NCBI GenBank assembly: GCA_030427205.1
Contig: JAUHXC010000047.1
Span: 17,540 to 81,539, forward strand
Source: a bacterium
GTDB taxonomy: Bacteria; Myxococcota_A; Bradymonadia; UBA7976; UBA1532
Direction: 5' to 3'
Length of the DNA: 64,000 nucleotides
Shown: piece after piece, positions 19,401-28,401 of the stretch
How the letters are laid out: the number at the start of each line of letters is the position of its first letter
How positions within the stretch are numbered: position 1 is the first letter of the stretch
Made by a program: the position numbers and the translations under genes
Notes under the pieces: generated by a model
The model's database searches: none
Seen by the model: only the letters and a program-made list of their open reading frames with translations
Told to the model about the DNA's origin: nothing

Positions 19401-20714
19401 GTGTCGCGGAGCGTTCGCCTCATCGGTCCCTGGTTCCTGCTGGCCCATCTGGTGGCCCTTCACCTCGTCTTGACGTGGTTCGACGGGTCTTCCGCCGACG
19501 GCGCGCCGCTGGCCGCCGAGCCGGCGTACATCGCCGAGCTGAAGGATACGCAGGCCATCGAGCCCGACCCGACGGCCGAGGCCGCCGACGACGCCGCCGA
19601 TCGAGAAGCGATCACCTTGCCGGCGCACCGCCCGGGGGCCCTCGACCCCAGCCGGATCTACACCGACGGCGACGTCATGCGGGCCGATCTGCAGCACGGC
19701 TGGGTCGCCGAGCTGACCACCGTGCCCGACCTCCAGGCGGCGGCGACCCGGATCCTCAATCGGGGCAAGGTGCCCTTCGGCGCGGTGGTCCTGCTCGACG
19801 TCGCTTCGGGTGACGTGCTGGCGATGGCCGACCGCTTCGACGCAGAGCATCCCGTCGCGCCGGCGCTCGACCCCGACGGGCCGCCGCACCTCGCGCTGCG
19901 GGCGCTCGCGCCGTCGGCGAGCGTCTTCAAGATCGTGACCTCCGCCGCGCTGCTGGAGGTCGGGGTCTCGGGCAAGCGTGAGTACGCCTACAACCCCGCC
20001 CGCCGCCGGGTCTACGAGGAGACCCTCGCCAGGCCGGGCCCCGGCGCCCCGCGCAGCGACATGGGCGACGCGCTGGCGTCGAGCAATAACGGCTACTTCT
20101 CGCGCATGGCGAACAACAAGCTCGCCCGGGAAGACCTCGACCTCATCAGCCGCCGCTTCGCGTTCAATCAGGTGGTGCCCTTTCCGCTGCTCACCGACGC
20201 GAGCACGGCCGCCGTGCCGCGCAATACCCTCGAGCGGGCGCGCATGGCCGCGGGCTTCTGGCATACGCGCCTCACCCCGCTGCACGGCGCGTTGATCGCC
20301 GCGGCCGTCGCCGGTGACGGCACGGTACCGATGCCGCGCATGGTGCGCCGGCTCGAAGGCCCCGACGGACGCGTCGTCGACGCGCCGGATCGCGGTCCGC
20401 TCTCCCGGGCCATGAAGCCGGAGACCGCCGCCCACCTGCGCGGCATGATGGCGCGCACCGTCAGCCACGGCACCGGTCGGCGGGCGTTCGCCAAGTGGCC
20501 CAAGTCGCTCGCGAAGATCGCCGTCGCCGGGAAGACCGGCACCCTCGCGATCCGCGATCCGTACACCGCCTATACCTGGTTCGTCGGCTTCGCCCCGGCG
20601 GATGATCCGCAGGTCGCCATCGCGGTGATGGTCGGCAACGGCGAGCTGTGGTGGCAGCGGGCCATCGACATCGCGCGCGATGTGCTCGCCGACTACTTCC
20701 GGCGCCAGGGCTGA
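19401..20714 (+). CDS. Penicillin-binding protein transpeptidase domain protein
   Basis: 437 aa from GTG 19401 (GGAG at 6 nt). One N-terminal signal anchor (LIGPWFLLAHLVALHLVLTW) precedes an acidic linker and a transpeptidase domain. The catalytic triad of motifs is complete: SVFK with Ser174 as nucleophile, SSN in ALASSNNGYF, and KTG in VAGKTGTLAI. It would cross-link peptidoglycan in the periplasm. It is shorter than FtsI or PBP2 and lacks an obvious pedestal/dimerisation domain, so it looks like a specialised class B or PbpA-like enzyme. Confidence 0.88.
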   Translation: MSRSVRLIGPWFLLAHLVALHLVLTWFDGSSADGAPLAAEPAYIAELKDTQAIEPDPTAEAADDAADREAITLPAHRPGALDPSRIYTDGDVMRADLQHGWVAELTTVPDLQAAATRILNRGKVPFGAVVLLDVASGDVLAMADRFDAEHPVAPALDPDGPPHLALRALAPSASVFKIVTSAALLEVGVSGKREYAYNPARRRVYEETLARPGPGAPRSDMGDALASSNNGYFSRMANNKLAREDLDLISRRFAFNQVVPFPLLTDASTAAVPRNTLERARMAAGFWHTRLTPLHGALIAAAVAGDGTVPMPRMVRRLEGPDGRVVDAPDRGPLSRAMKPETAAHLRGMMARTVSHGTGRRAFAKWPKSLAKIAVAGKTGTLAIRDPYTAYTWFVGFAPADDPQVAIAVMVGNGELWWQRAIDIARDVLADYFRRQG

Positions 20715-20820
20715 CCGCCCGCGTCGGGCGCATGCGCCCGGCCCCGGTCGAACCGGCCGGATAACTCCCAAGTCATTGTCTGACCGGTAGAAATCCCGCC
20801 GCCTGCCCGCCGCGCGGTGT

Positions 20821-20850
20821 TTGCCCGTTCGGGGGACGCTCGGGTATATT
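20821..20850 (+). promoter_or_regulatory. Probable sigma-70-type promoter for the 20886-27283 operon
   Basis: TTGCCC (20821-20826) and TATATT (20845-20850) are separated by 18 bp, about 36 nt before the ATG at 20886. This is one of the few AT-rich hexamers in the region. Confidence 0.6.
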
Positions 20851-20885
20851 GTGGCGGTTCGATGACGTCACCGGGGGGGACCGAG

Positions 20886-21182
20886 ATGACGCCTGCCATC
20901 GACGGCGCCCGCAGCGGACTGCGCCTCGCCGAAGCCAAGGTCGCCACCGCGGCCCACAACACCGCGAACCTGCTGACCGAGGACGCCCCACGCCTTGAAG
21001 CGCGTGGGGTCGAGGCGGGCAACGGGGTCTCGGTCCAGATCTCCGAAGCGGCCCGCAGCGGCGCCGATCCGGTCGGCGACGTGCTCAGCACCCGCCAGGG
21101 CGAGGTGCTGTACCGGGCCAATCTACACGTCATCGCGGCCGAGGACGAACGCCTGGGGGCGACCCTCGACCTCTTCGGCTGA
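20886..21182 (+). CDS. Miniature flagellar rod/hook-like protein (FlgB/FlgC-type termini)
   Basis: 98 aa from ATG 20886 (the frame is open further upstream but passes the promoter). The N-terminus IDGARSGLRLAEAKVATAAHNTANLLTED resembles the N-terminal coiled-coil of axial flagellar proteins (short stretch SGLRLAEAKVATAAHNTANL). The C-terminus, LSTRQGEVLYRANLHVIAAE, resembles their closing helix with QRAYEAN-like residues. The middle domain is missing. No other flagellar gene is in the window. It is followed 18 nt later by the 1383-aa OmpA protein, so the two are probably co-transcribed. A role as a small helical bundle in an envelope structure is an inference. Confidence 0.7.
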   Translation: MTPAIDGARSGLRLAEAKVATAAHNTANLLTEDAPRLEARGVEAGNGVSVQISEAARSGADPVGDVLSTRQGEVLYRANLHVIAAEDERLGATLDLFG

Positions 21183-21200
21183 CGGCCCGCGGCGGGCACC

Positions 21201-24200
21201 ATGAGGGCACTGCTCCCCATCATCGGACTGAGTCTCGTGCCCTGCGCGGTCGCCGCGCAGCCGATCTGCCTGGCGCCCGATGCGCGGCTGCCCTTCATCG
21301 ACGGCGAAGTCATCAGCTGCGCCGAGGAGACCCCACGGCTGACGCTCGTCCGCGAAGAGGCGCTCTACGATCCCGATCTGGGGGAGTGGCGCCAGGCCAT
21401 CCTGCTGCGCTTCGCCAACCCGCTCGACGAAGAGCTGATCGTCAGCGGGGTGCTCGATCTCGAAGGGGCCGAGTTGATCGGCGAGCCGGACTATCTCGCG
21501 GCCGATCTGCGGCGCAGTGACTTCGAGTGGGCGGTCGCTCCCCTCTCCCACTATGAGGATCCGGGCGATTGCAGCGCGCGGGTCGCGCCGCCCGGCCCGC
21601 ACCCCGGGCGCGGGCTCGAGTTCGGTGACCTGATGCGCTACGGGGCCGACGGCGTGCGCTTCGAGTTCGCGGCGGCCGCCGATCTCGACGACATTCGCAT
21701 GGTCCTGTCCTCGCCCGACCCGGCGCCGGCCGGCGCGGTCGTGCTGACCCTCTTCGACGTGCTCACCAGCCCCGGCGTGCAGATCCAGGTCGGGGCGGTG
21801 GACGCCGATCTGACGGCCGACGACGGCGTCTATCCGGTCGACGCGCCGGTGATCGCGCGGCTGCGGGTCCTCGACCTGGACATCCCCGAGGCCTGCGTCG
21901 CCAACGCGGTCGATCAGCCGTTCGGCTTCGAATTGCAGGTCCCCGAGATACCCCCGCAGCGCCCCGCCGCGGGCGACCCCCGGCTGGACCGCAACGGCGA
22001 TACGAGCCCGGTCGACGCGCTCGCGGCTCCTATCGCGCTGCGTTGGCGGCCGACAGAGCTGGTGGGTCCGCAGGGCGATACACTGCTCGTCGCCGCCCTC
22101 GATGGCCTCGATCCCGGGCTCTGCGCCGACGGGCAGCTCACTCTGCCGCTGACGGCGTGGTTGGAGCCGGCGGACGGGCTCCCGCCTGGGGTCTACAGCG
22201 GCACGATCGACGTCTGGGAAGACCTCGACGGCAACCGCCGATTCGACCGCGGGGAGATCGGCGATACCGTGCGCATCGCGGCCACCGTCGGTGCGGCGGC
22301 GCCGGATGATCCCTGCGCAGAACCCGCCGAGCCCGATGCGGGACTCGGGCCGGATCTCGACGCCGGGCTCGACGCCGCGATCGACGGGGGCGCTCTCGAC
22401 GGCGCGCTCGATGCCGGCTCCCAAGACAGCGCAGCCGACGGGTCGGCCGACGCTGGCGCGTTGGACGGCGGGTTCGACAGCGGCGATGCGGCCGCGCAAG
22501 ACGCGCAGCCCGCCGGGGATGACGCAGCGCCGTTGGACGGGGGCCTGGACGGCGCGCCGAGCGACCTGGGCTCCGTGGTCGATCGCGCCGTGGATGGCGC
22601 GCTGGATCCCGCCGATGGCGCGCGCGACGGCGGCCGTGAGGACGTCGAGCCGTCCGACGGGCCGCGGACCGATGGCGAACCGCTCGACGGCGGCCTGATC
22701 GACGGCCTCATCGACGACGGAGCGACACCCGACGGTGACCTGATGGATGGCGGCTCGCTGGATGGCGCGGTCGACGCCCGGGTCGACGGGGGCGGCACCC
22801 TGGACGGCGCGGCGCCCGACGGCTTCCCGCAGGACGACGCACAACCCGACGCCAGCGCGGACGGCGCGGTCGACGCCACAGCCTCGGACGCGGCGCTCCC
22901 GGACGCGTCGGTCGACGCGACGCCGCTCGATGCCACGGCGCTGCCCGACCTCGCGCCGACGGACGGCTTCATCGCCGCGGACGCCGACGCACTCGACGGT
23001 CCACTCCTGGACGCCGCCGATGCGGCCGATCCAGGCGACCCGAAAGGCGGCGCCCTCTCGTGCCGGGCGACGCCGGGCGCGTCCTCACCGCCGGGCCTGT
23101 GGATTCTGGCTCTGGGCCTCTTCGGCCTCGGATATGCCCGACGCCGGGCATACATGGCCGCTGCGACCGCCGCGCTCCTGCTCGTGAGCCTGTTGCTCGC
23201 GCCGCGCGCGGCCGACGCCCAGGCCGATGTCCGCCGCTTCGCGCCGACGCCGACGACGTCGCCCTACGTGAACCTGGACGGGGCCGGCACGCTGGGCGCC
23301 GGCGACGTGGCGGCGCGGCTGATCTCGGTCATCGAGCAGCGCCCGCTGGTCTTCGCGCGCGATGGCGACCGGACCGTCGACATCATCTCCATCCGGCTCG
23401 GGCTCGACGCGGCGTTCGCGGTGGGCCTGACCGACTGGCTCGATGTCGGCGTCGGTTTGCCGCTGGTTCTCCTGCAGGACGGGCGGCAGGTGAACCGCGA
23501 CACCGCTCTGCCCGGCTTCGCGCTGGCCGATCCGAGCCTCGGGGCGAAGGTCCGCCTCTTGCCCACGAGCGCTGGAGTGGGGCTCGCGCTGCGCGTCGGC
23601 GGGACGGCGCCGCTGGGCGACGGCGACGCGCTGGTGGGCGAAGCGGGGCCGACCGGTACGGCGATGCTCGCGCTCGAGTTCCCGGTCTCCAGCCGCTTCG
23701 ACATCGTGCTCGACGTCGGCTATCGGCTACGCGAGGCGACGCGACTGGGCGACATCGATCTGGACGACGAGCTGCTCTTCGGATTGGGCGCCAGCTGGCG
23801 CGCGACCCCTGACTTCGCCCTCGCCGTCGAGCTGTCCGGCGCCACGGCGGCCGCGGCGCCTTTCTCCGTCGAACAGCAGACCCCCGGCGGCCTCGATCTG
23901 CTCGCCCGGGTGGGCATCGTCGACGATCTCGCGGCGGTGGCCGGCGCCGGCCTCGGCCTGCTGCCGGGCTATGGATCGCCCATGTTCCGGGCCGTGGCCG
24001 GGCTGCAATACACCCCGCGCAACCACGACTTCGACGGCGACGGCCTCGCCGATCGACGAGACGACTGCGTCGAGACCGTCGGTGTGCCGCTCGAACGCGG
24101 CTGCCCGGCCCCGGCACCGATCGCCGTCGTGGAAGAGACGGCGCCCAGCCGCGACAAGGACGGCGACGACATCCTCGACGCGCTCGATCAGTGCCCCTAC

Positions 24201-25352
24201 CTGCCCGAGGATCGCGACGGCTTCCGCGACGACGACGGCTGCCCCGACGCCGACAACGACCTCGACCTGCTCGCCGACAGCTTCGACGCCGACCCCTTGG
24301 GCCCCGAGGACTGGGACGCCTTCGAAGACGGCGACGGTATCCCGGATCCGGATAACGACCGCGACGGCATCGCCGACTTCCGCGACCGCTGCCCCGACGA
24401 GCCGGGCGGGGCCGACGGCTGTCCGGGCAGCCTGCGGCCGGACGCGCCATCGAGCGGCGGAGATGCCCTGGCCGACGCCGACGGACCGCAAGCGCCGCTG
24501 GTGCTCGGCCGCACGCTGCACCCCGCCGAGCCGATCATCTTCGAGTTCGCCCGCCCGGAGCTGACCACCGAGGCCGGCCCGCTGGTCGACGGCCTCGCTC
24601 GCTATCTGATCGAGCATCCCGAGCTGGACCGGGTCGAGGTCGGCGTGCACGTCGACGCGATGGGCAGCCGGCGCTGGAAGCACTGGCTCTCCCGCGCCCG
24701 CGCCGAGTCCGTCGTCGCCGCGCTCACGGCCCGCGGCGTGCCCGCCGAGCGCGTCTTTCCGCGGGGCTACGGACCCGAGGTGCCGGTGGATACCAACCGG
24801 ACCAAGGCCGGCCGCTATAACAACCGACGGGTCGAGCTGCGGGCCCTGCGCGCCTTCGAAGAGGCCCGGCCGACGCGCGCGACCGAGCGCCGGCGCACGG
24901 TGCGCGAGCCGCGGCGCAAGTCGGTGCGCCCCGGACGCCTGCCGCCGCCGCGGCCCCGCTGGCTGCCGCCGGATACCCTCGTCCTGCGGCCGACCGCGCC
25001 GCTGGCGTTCGTCCGCGGCGATACGCTGGCGCCGCGCAGCATGCCCCGCGTGGCCGAGTTCGCCGCGCGGTTGACGGCCAACCCCGATTGGAGGCGGGTC
25101 GAGGTCGCCGTGCACACCGACGGCGCGGGTGATCCCGACGAGAAGCTGCGTTCGAGCCAGCGGCGCGCCGAGGCCGTCGTCGAGGCGCTGGTCGCGCGAG
25201 GCGTCGCCAATGGGCGGCTGATTCCGCGGGGCTACGGCGCGCGGCGCCGGCTGCTGGACGACGAGAGCGCCGACAGCCGGGCGGTGAACCGTCGCGTCGA
25301 GCTGGTGGTGCTGGATGCCAGCGTATCCCTCGCACCGGGCGGTGAGCCATGA
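21201..25352 (+). CDS. Two-part envelope protein: secreted anchored domain fused to OMP barrel with TSP3 and two OmpA domains
   Basis: 1383 aa in one uninterrupted frame. In order: a signal peptide (1-19); an all-beta domain of unknown family (about 20-375); about 240 residues of Asp/Ala/Gly-rich linker; then a Cys and membrane segment with Arg tail (CRATPGASS, LWILALGLFGLGYARRR, about 620-648), like a MYXO-CTERM sorting tail. Directly after comes a second signal-peptide-like helix ending APRAADAQ (about 652-673), a barrel opening ADVRRFAPTPTTSPYVNLDG (about 674-945), TSP3 repeats (about 950-1090) and two OmpA domains (about 1105-1225 and 1260-1378, with GYG..NRRVEL signatures). It looks like two ancestral genes joined in frame. 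The next gene overlaps by ATGA. Confidence 0.85.
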   Translation: MRALLPIIGLSLVPCAVAAQPICLAPDARLPFIDGEVISCAEETPRLTLVREEALYDPDLGEWRQAILLRFANPLDEELIVSGVLDLEGAELIGEPDYLAADLRRSDFEWAVAPLSHYEDPGDCSARVAPPGPHPGRGLEFGDLMRYGADGVRFEFAAAADLDDIRMVLSSPDPAPAGAVVLTLFDVLTSPGVQIQVGAVDADLTADDGVYPVDAPVIARLRVLDLDIPEACVANAVDQPFGFELQVPEIPPQRPAAGDPRLDRNGDTSPVDALAAPIALRWRPTELVGPQGDTLLVAALDGLDPGLCADGQLTLPLTAWLEPADGLPPGVYSGTIDVWEDLDGNRRFDRGEIGDTVRIAATVGAAAPDDPCAEPAEPDAGLGPDLDAGLDAAIDGGALDGALDAGSQDSAADGSADAGALDGGFDSGDAAAQDAQPAGDDAAPLDGGLDGAPSDLGSVVDRAVDGALDPADGARDGGREDVEPSDGPRTDGEPLDGGLIDGLIDDGATPDGDLMDGGSLDGAVDARVDGGGTLDGAAPDGFPQDDAQPDASADGAVDATASDAALPDASVDATPLDATALPDLAPTDGFIAADADALDGPLLDAADAADPGDPKGGALSCRATPGASSPPGLWILALGLFGLGYARRRAYMAAATAALLLVSLLLAPRAADAQADVRRFAPTPTTSPYVNLDGAGTLGAGDVAARLISVIEQRPLVFARDGDRTVDIISIRLGLDAAFAVGLTDWLDVGVGLPLVLLQDGRQVNRDTALPGFALADPSLGAKVRLLPTSAGVGLALRVGGTAPLGDGDALVGEAGPTGTAMLALEFPVSSRFDIVLDVGYRLREATRLGDIDLDDELLFGLGASWRATPDFALAVELSGATAAAAPFSVEQQTPGGLDLLARVGIVDDLAAVAGAGLGLLPGYGSPMFRAVAGLQYTPRNHDFDGDGLADRRDDCVETVGVPLERGCPAPAPIAVVEETAPSRDKDGDDILDALDQCPYLPEDRDGFRDDDGCPDADNDLDLLADSFDADPLGPEDWDAFEDGDGIPDPDNDRDGIADFRDRCPDEPGGADGCPGSLRPDAPSSGGDALADADGPQAPLVLGRTLHPAEPIIFEFARPELTTEAGPLVDGLARYLIEHPELDRVEVGVHVDAMGSRRWKHWLSRARAESVVAALTARGVPAERVFPRGYGPEVPVDTNRTKAGRYNNRRVELRALRAFEEARPTRATERRRTVREPRRKSVRPGRLPPPRPRWLPPDTLVLRPTAPLAFVRGDTLAPRSMPRVAEFAARLTANPDWRRVEVAVHTDGAGDPDEKLRSSQRRAEAVVEALVARGVANGRLIPRGYGARRRLLDDESADSRAVNRRVELVVLDASVSLAPGGEP
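22330..23040 (+). repeat. Asp/Ala/Gly-rich low-complexity coding stretch
   Basis: About 240 codons of imperfect GAC-GGC/GCG units (DGALDAG, DGGLDGA and similar) inside the 21201 gene. It is likely an extended, calcium-binding spacer between the secreted domain and the anchor. It also opens spurious frames on both strands. Confidence 0.8.
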
Positions 25353-27283
25353 CGTCACGCCCCTCGGCGCGCCGCGCGCCGGCCAGCGTCTGCCTGTTGA
25401 TGCTCGCGGCTGTCACCGCCGCGGGCGTGACGCAGGCTCAGGAGCCACCGCCCGGCTATCGAGTCCGGATCGGGGGCGATGGCCCCGCGGTGGATCCGCT
25501 GGCACCAGCCGAGGACCAGGACACAGAAGACGCCGCAGAAAACGCCGAAGCCGGCGCCGACGGGGACGACGCAGCGCCTGGGTCTGTTCCCGGCGCCCGG
25601 CCTGCGGGCGAACCATCCGCCGACGGGCGGGTCGAACCCGACGCCGCATCGAGCATGGCCCGTCAGCCCACGGCGGATCCGGCGACCGCGACTCCCCGCA
25701 GGAGCCCGGACGGCAAGGCGAGCAAGGCCGGCAAGGTCGCGGGCAGCAAGGCCGCCCGAAAGACGCGCCGCAAGAAGACCCGTCGACCCAAGCATACCCG
25801 CTGGGCGCGCGAGCCGGCGGTGACCCCCCTCGAGGCCGCCCGCACGCTGGAGCGGACCCCCGGCGCGGTCATCGAGTTCGACCGGCCCATCGCGTTCGCC
25901 CACGACTCGGTGAAGCTGTCCGCCGGCGGCGATGCGGCGCTGACGGCGGTCGTCGACTACCTGCAGGCCGCGCCCGAAATCCGGCTGGTGCTCATCGAAG
26001 GCCATACCGACGCCACCGGCTCGCTGCGCTACAACCAAGCGCTCAGCGAAGCCCGCGCGGTGGCGATCCGGGCGGCCCTGATCCGCGCGGGCGTCTCCCC
26101 GGATCGGCTCGTGGCCTATGGCTACGGCGAGACCCGCCCGGCCGAGCCGGACCGCGCCGCCAATCGGCGGGTGGTCTTCCGCATCATCGAAGGCGACCGG
26201 CCCGCGCTGAAGCGGCGCGAGGCGAGCGAGTGGGGCGAAGCGGCCCTGGTCGACGCCCGCGGGACGGTCGAGATCGCCGCCGTCGTCGACGAATCGAGCC
26301 CCGATCCGGCGGTGACGGCCGCGATGCCCGAGCGGCCCGACGACGCCGCGCCGGCGCCCCTGCCCGACCGCGCCCGGTCCTCGGCGCCGCCGCCGGGCGC
26401 GATGGCCTTGTTCATCGCGCCCGCCCCCGCTTCGGCAGCGGCCCCTGCGACCGCGGAAATGCCCGAATCGGCTTCGCCGGACGCCATGGCGGCGCCCGAC
26501 CGAGCCGGTGAATGGCGGCCCTGGGCGGTCCGTGGGCAGCTGGCCGAGGGTCACGACATCCGGATCGGCCCGGCGAGTCACGCCCTGCTGCGGCTGCCCG
26601 ATCTCGGCCGGCTGTGGCTCGGTCCCGAGACGCGCGTGCGGCTGAGCCGGCTGCATCATGATCGCGACGACGGCAAGACCTACCTCGCCGTGCGGGTCGA
26701 CGCCGGGACGGTGCGCGCGATGCTCAACCCGCTCGAGCGCAGCATCTCCCGCACGCTGCTCGCTCTGCCGGGCGGTGGCCTCGAGTTGGTCGCCGCGGAC
26801 TTCGAACTGCAAGTGCAGCCGGATGGTACGGGCCGACTCAGGGTCGACCGCGGGCGTCTGGAGCTGACCGCGGGCCAGCGCAGCCATTCGGTTTTCGCCG
26901 GCCAGACGACGCGGCTGGGGCACGGGGGCGCCGAGCCGAAGGCCCAGCTGCCGCCGCCGACGGCGCAGGCCCCGCTCGACGGCACCTTCGAGCGGGCGCC
27001 GCTGTTGCAGTGGGCCGCGGTGTCCGGCGCGCTGGGCTATCGGGTCGAGATCGCCGCCGACGTCGACTTCACCCGCCCGGTCGTGGGCGCGCGCACCACC
27101 GAGGCCCGCTTCGCGCCGCGCGTGCTCACCCCCGACCGGGCCTGGTACTGGCGGGTGCGGGCGATCGACGCCGACGGCTCGACCGGCAGCGCGTCGCGCA
27201 TCCACCGCTTTCGCACGGCGCCGCGGGTCGAGAGCCCGCCGGCCGCGGCCGGCCTGCAACCACGGAACCGCACCGCGCCCTGA
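25349..27283 (+). CDS. Secreted OmpA-FecR-fibronectin-like protein
   Basis: 644 aa. A signal peptide ends near residue 31 (VTQAQE). Next come an acidic linker and a very basic stretch (about 120-155, KAARKTRRKKTRRPK). An OmpA peptidoglycan-binding domain (about 170-285) has EGHTDATGSLRYNQALSEAR and YGYGETRPAEPDRAANRRV. After an Ala/Pro linker, a FecR-type domain (about 390-530) reads RLPDLGRLWLGPETRVRLSR and FAGQTTRLGHG. The C-terminus (about 545-635) is a fibronectin-III-like fold with YRVEIAADVDF and WYWRVRAIDADG. ATG 25349 overlaps the stop of the previous gene, so the two are translationally coupled. It probably fixes a FecR/FN3 ligand-binding unit to the cell wall. Confidence 0.87.
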   Translation: MTSRPSARRAPASVCLLMLAAVTAAGVTQAQEPPPGYRVRIGGDGPAVDPLAPAEDQDTEDAAENAEAGADGDDAAPGSVPGARPAGEPSADGRVEPDAASSMARQPTADPATATPRRSPDGKASKAGKVAGSKAARKTRRKKTRRPKHTRWAREPAVTPLEAARTLERTPGAVIEFDRPIAFAHDSVKLSAGGDAALTAVVDYLQAAPEIRLVLIEGHTDATGSLRYNQALSEARAVAIRAALIRAGVSPDRLVAYGYGETRPAEPDRAANRRVVFRIIEGDRPALKRREASEWGEAALVDARGTVEIAAVVDESSPDPAVTAAMPERPDDAAPAPLPDRARSSAPPPGAMALFIAPAPASAAAPATAEMPESASPDAMAAPDRAGEWRPWAVRGQLAEGHDIRIGPASHALLRLPDLGRLWLGPETRVRLSRLHHDRDDGKTYLAVRVDAGTVRAMLNPLERSISRTLLALPGGGLELVAADFELQVQPDGTGRLRVDRGRLELTAGQRSHSVFAGQTTRLGHGGAEPKAQLPPPTAQAPLDGTFERAPLLQWAAVSGALGYRVEIAADVDFTRPVVGARTTEARFAPRVLTPDRAWYWRVRAIDADGSTGSASRIHRFRTAPRVESPPAAAGLQPRNRTAP

Positions 27284-27361
27284 GCCCGGCCGCGCAACCC
27301 CCTGGCGCGCGCGCCGGCTTCGGTGCTACCCGTCGAGAGCGGACCTCGTTCGGAGAGCCCC

Positions 27362-28354
27362 ATGGTGCACTCGCCCGCCCGCGTGTTCCCATTGCCCCTC
27401 GAAGTCGTCGACGATGTCGTCTTCGGCGCCTCGGCCCAGGCGCGCAAGGCCCACGCCGGCCACCTGCTGCGCCGCGCGGCCCGGGCCCTGGGCTGGCCGC
27501 CGGAGGTCAAGGCCCTGACCCGGCTCGGCGATGGGCTGACCTACGAGACGTTCGCCGCCCGCATCGGCGGCCAGGACGTCGTGGTGCGCATCCCCCACGG
27601 CGACGACATCGACGAGCAGGTCGAGATCGCGTCGTCGACCGCCGCGCTGCTCGCCCGCATCGCGCCGCTGCCGCTGCCTTTCGATCGGCCGCTGACGCTG
27701 GCGCTCATCGACATCCCCGACGGCATCGCTTCGGTCCAGACCCGCCTCTTCGGCGTGCCGCTGTGGAAGCTCGTCGGGCACAAGAAGAGCCGCGAGATCG
27801 TGCACCCCGAGCCCTGGCGCCCCATGGGCGCCATCGCCGCCGCCATTCACGGCCTCGACCCCGGGGTCGGCGAGGGCTTGTCGGTCACCTTCGCGACGCG
27901 GCGGGACCACGCCCGCTCGATGGCCGAGCCGGCGGCCTACGCCGAGGCGCCGTATATGGACGAGGTCGAAGACTGGCTCGCGGCGAACCTGCCGCCGGCC
28001 ACGCCGGCCCGCCTGCTGCACGGCGATCTGCTCGGCCAGAACGTGATGTGGGCGCCGCAGGAGGATCTGGTCGGCGTCATCGACTGGGAGGCTGCCCGCC
28101 TGGGAGATCCGGCCTACGATCTGGCGATCATGACCCGCGGGCGGCGCAAGCCGTTCGGCCGCGCCGATGGGCTGCGGCGCCTCGTCGACGCCTACAACGA
28201 GACCGCCGAGGTCGCACTCAGCGAGAAAGAGGTGCGCTTCCACGAGCTGTCGTTGATGGCGGCCTGGATCGTCGACAGCGAAGGCGAGAGCGCCAACGCC
28301 GACTATCGCCGGCGCGGGGCGGCGCTGTGGAAGCGGGTCCAGACCCTGGGCTGA
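27362..28354 (+). CDS. Aminoglycoside phosphotransferase (APH)-family kinase-like protein
   Basis: 330 aa from ATG 27362 with GGAGAG upstream. The catalytic loop is LLHGDLLGQNVMW and the metal-binding segment is IDWEAARLGDPAYDLA, as in APH/choline-kinase folds. The N-terminal lobe has RLGDGLTYETFAARIGGQDV. The family phosphorylates small molecules such as aminoglycosides, sugars, choline or homoserine. Nothing nearby tells which, and drug resistance should not be assumed. Confidence 0.88.
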   Translation: MVHSPARVFPLPLEVVDDVVFGASAQARKAHAGHLLRRAARALGWPPEVKALTRLGDGLTYETFAARIGGQDVVVRIPHGDDIDEQVEIASSTAALLARIAPLPLPFDRPLTLALIDIPDGIASVQTRLFGVPLWKLVGHKKSREIVHPEPWRPMGAIAAAIHGLDPGVGEGLSVTFATRRDHARSMAEPAAYAEAPYMDEVEDWLAANLPPATPARLLHGDLLGQNVMWAPQEDLVGVIDWEAARLGDPAYDLAIMTRGRRKPFGRADGLRRLVDAYNETAEVALSEKEVRFHELSLMAAWIVDSEGESANADYRRRGAALWKRVQTLG

Positions 28355-28401
28355 GCCGGCTCACAGCAGGCCAGCTCACAGCAGACGGGCGAGCGTCGCG
28401 G

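Noticed and set aside
17459..19423. A 654-codon minus-strand frame upstream of infC
   Set aside because: It is antisense to the FG-GAP-like lipoprotein, which has a signal peptide, RBS and calcium-loop repeats; the minus frame has none of these.
20886..21182. Evidence that the organism is flagellated
   Set aside because: Only one small protein with rod-like termini is present; no hook, motor or export gene is in the window.
27362..28354. An aminoglycoside resistance gene
   Set aside because: The APH fold includes many housekeeping small-molecule kinases; no resistance context or mobile element is present.
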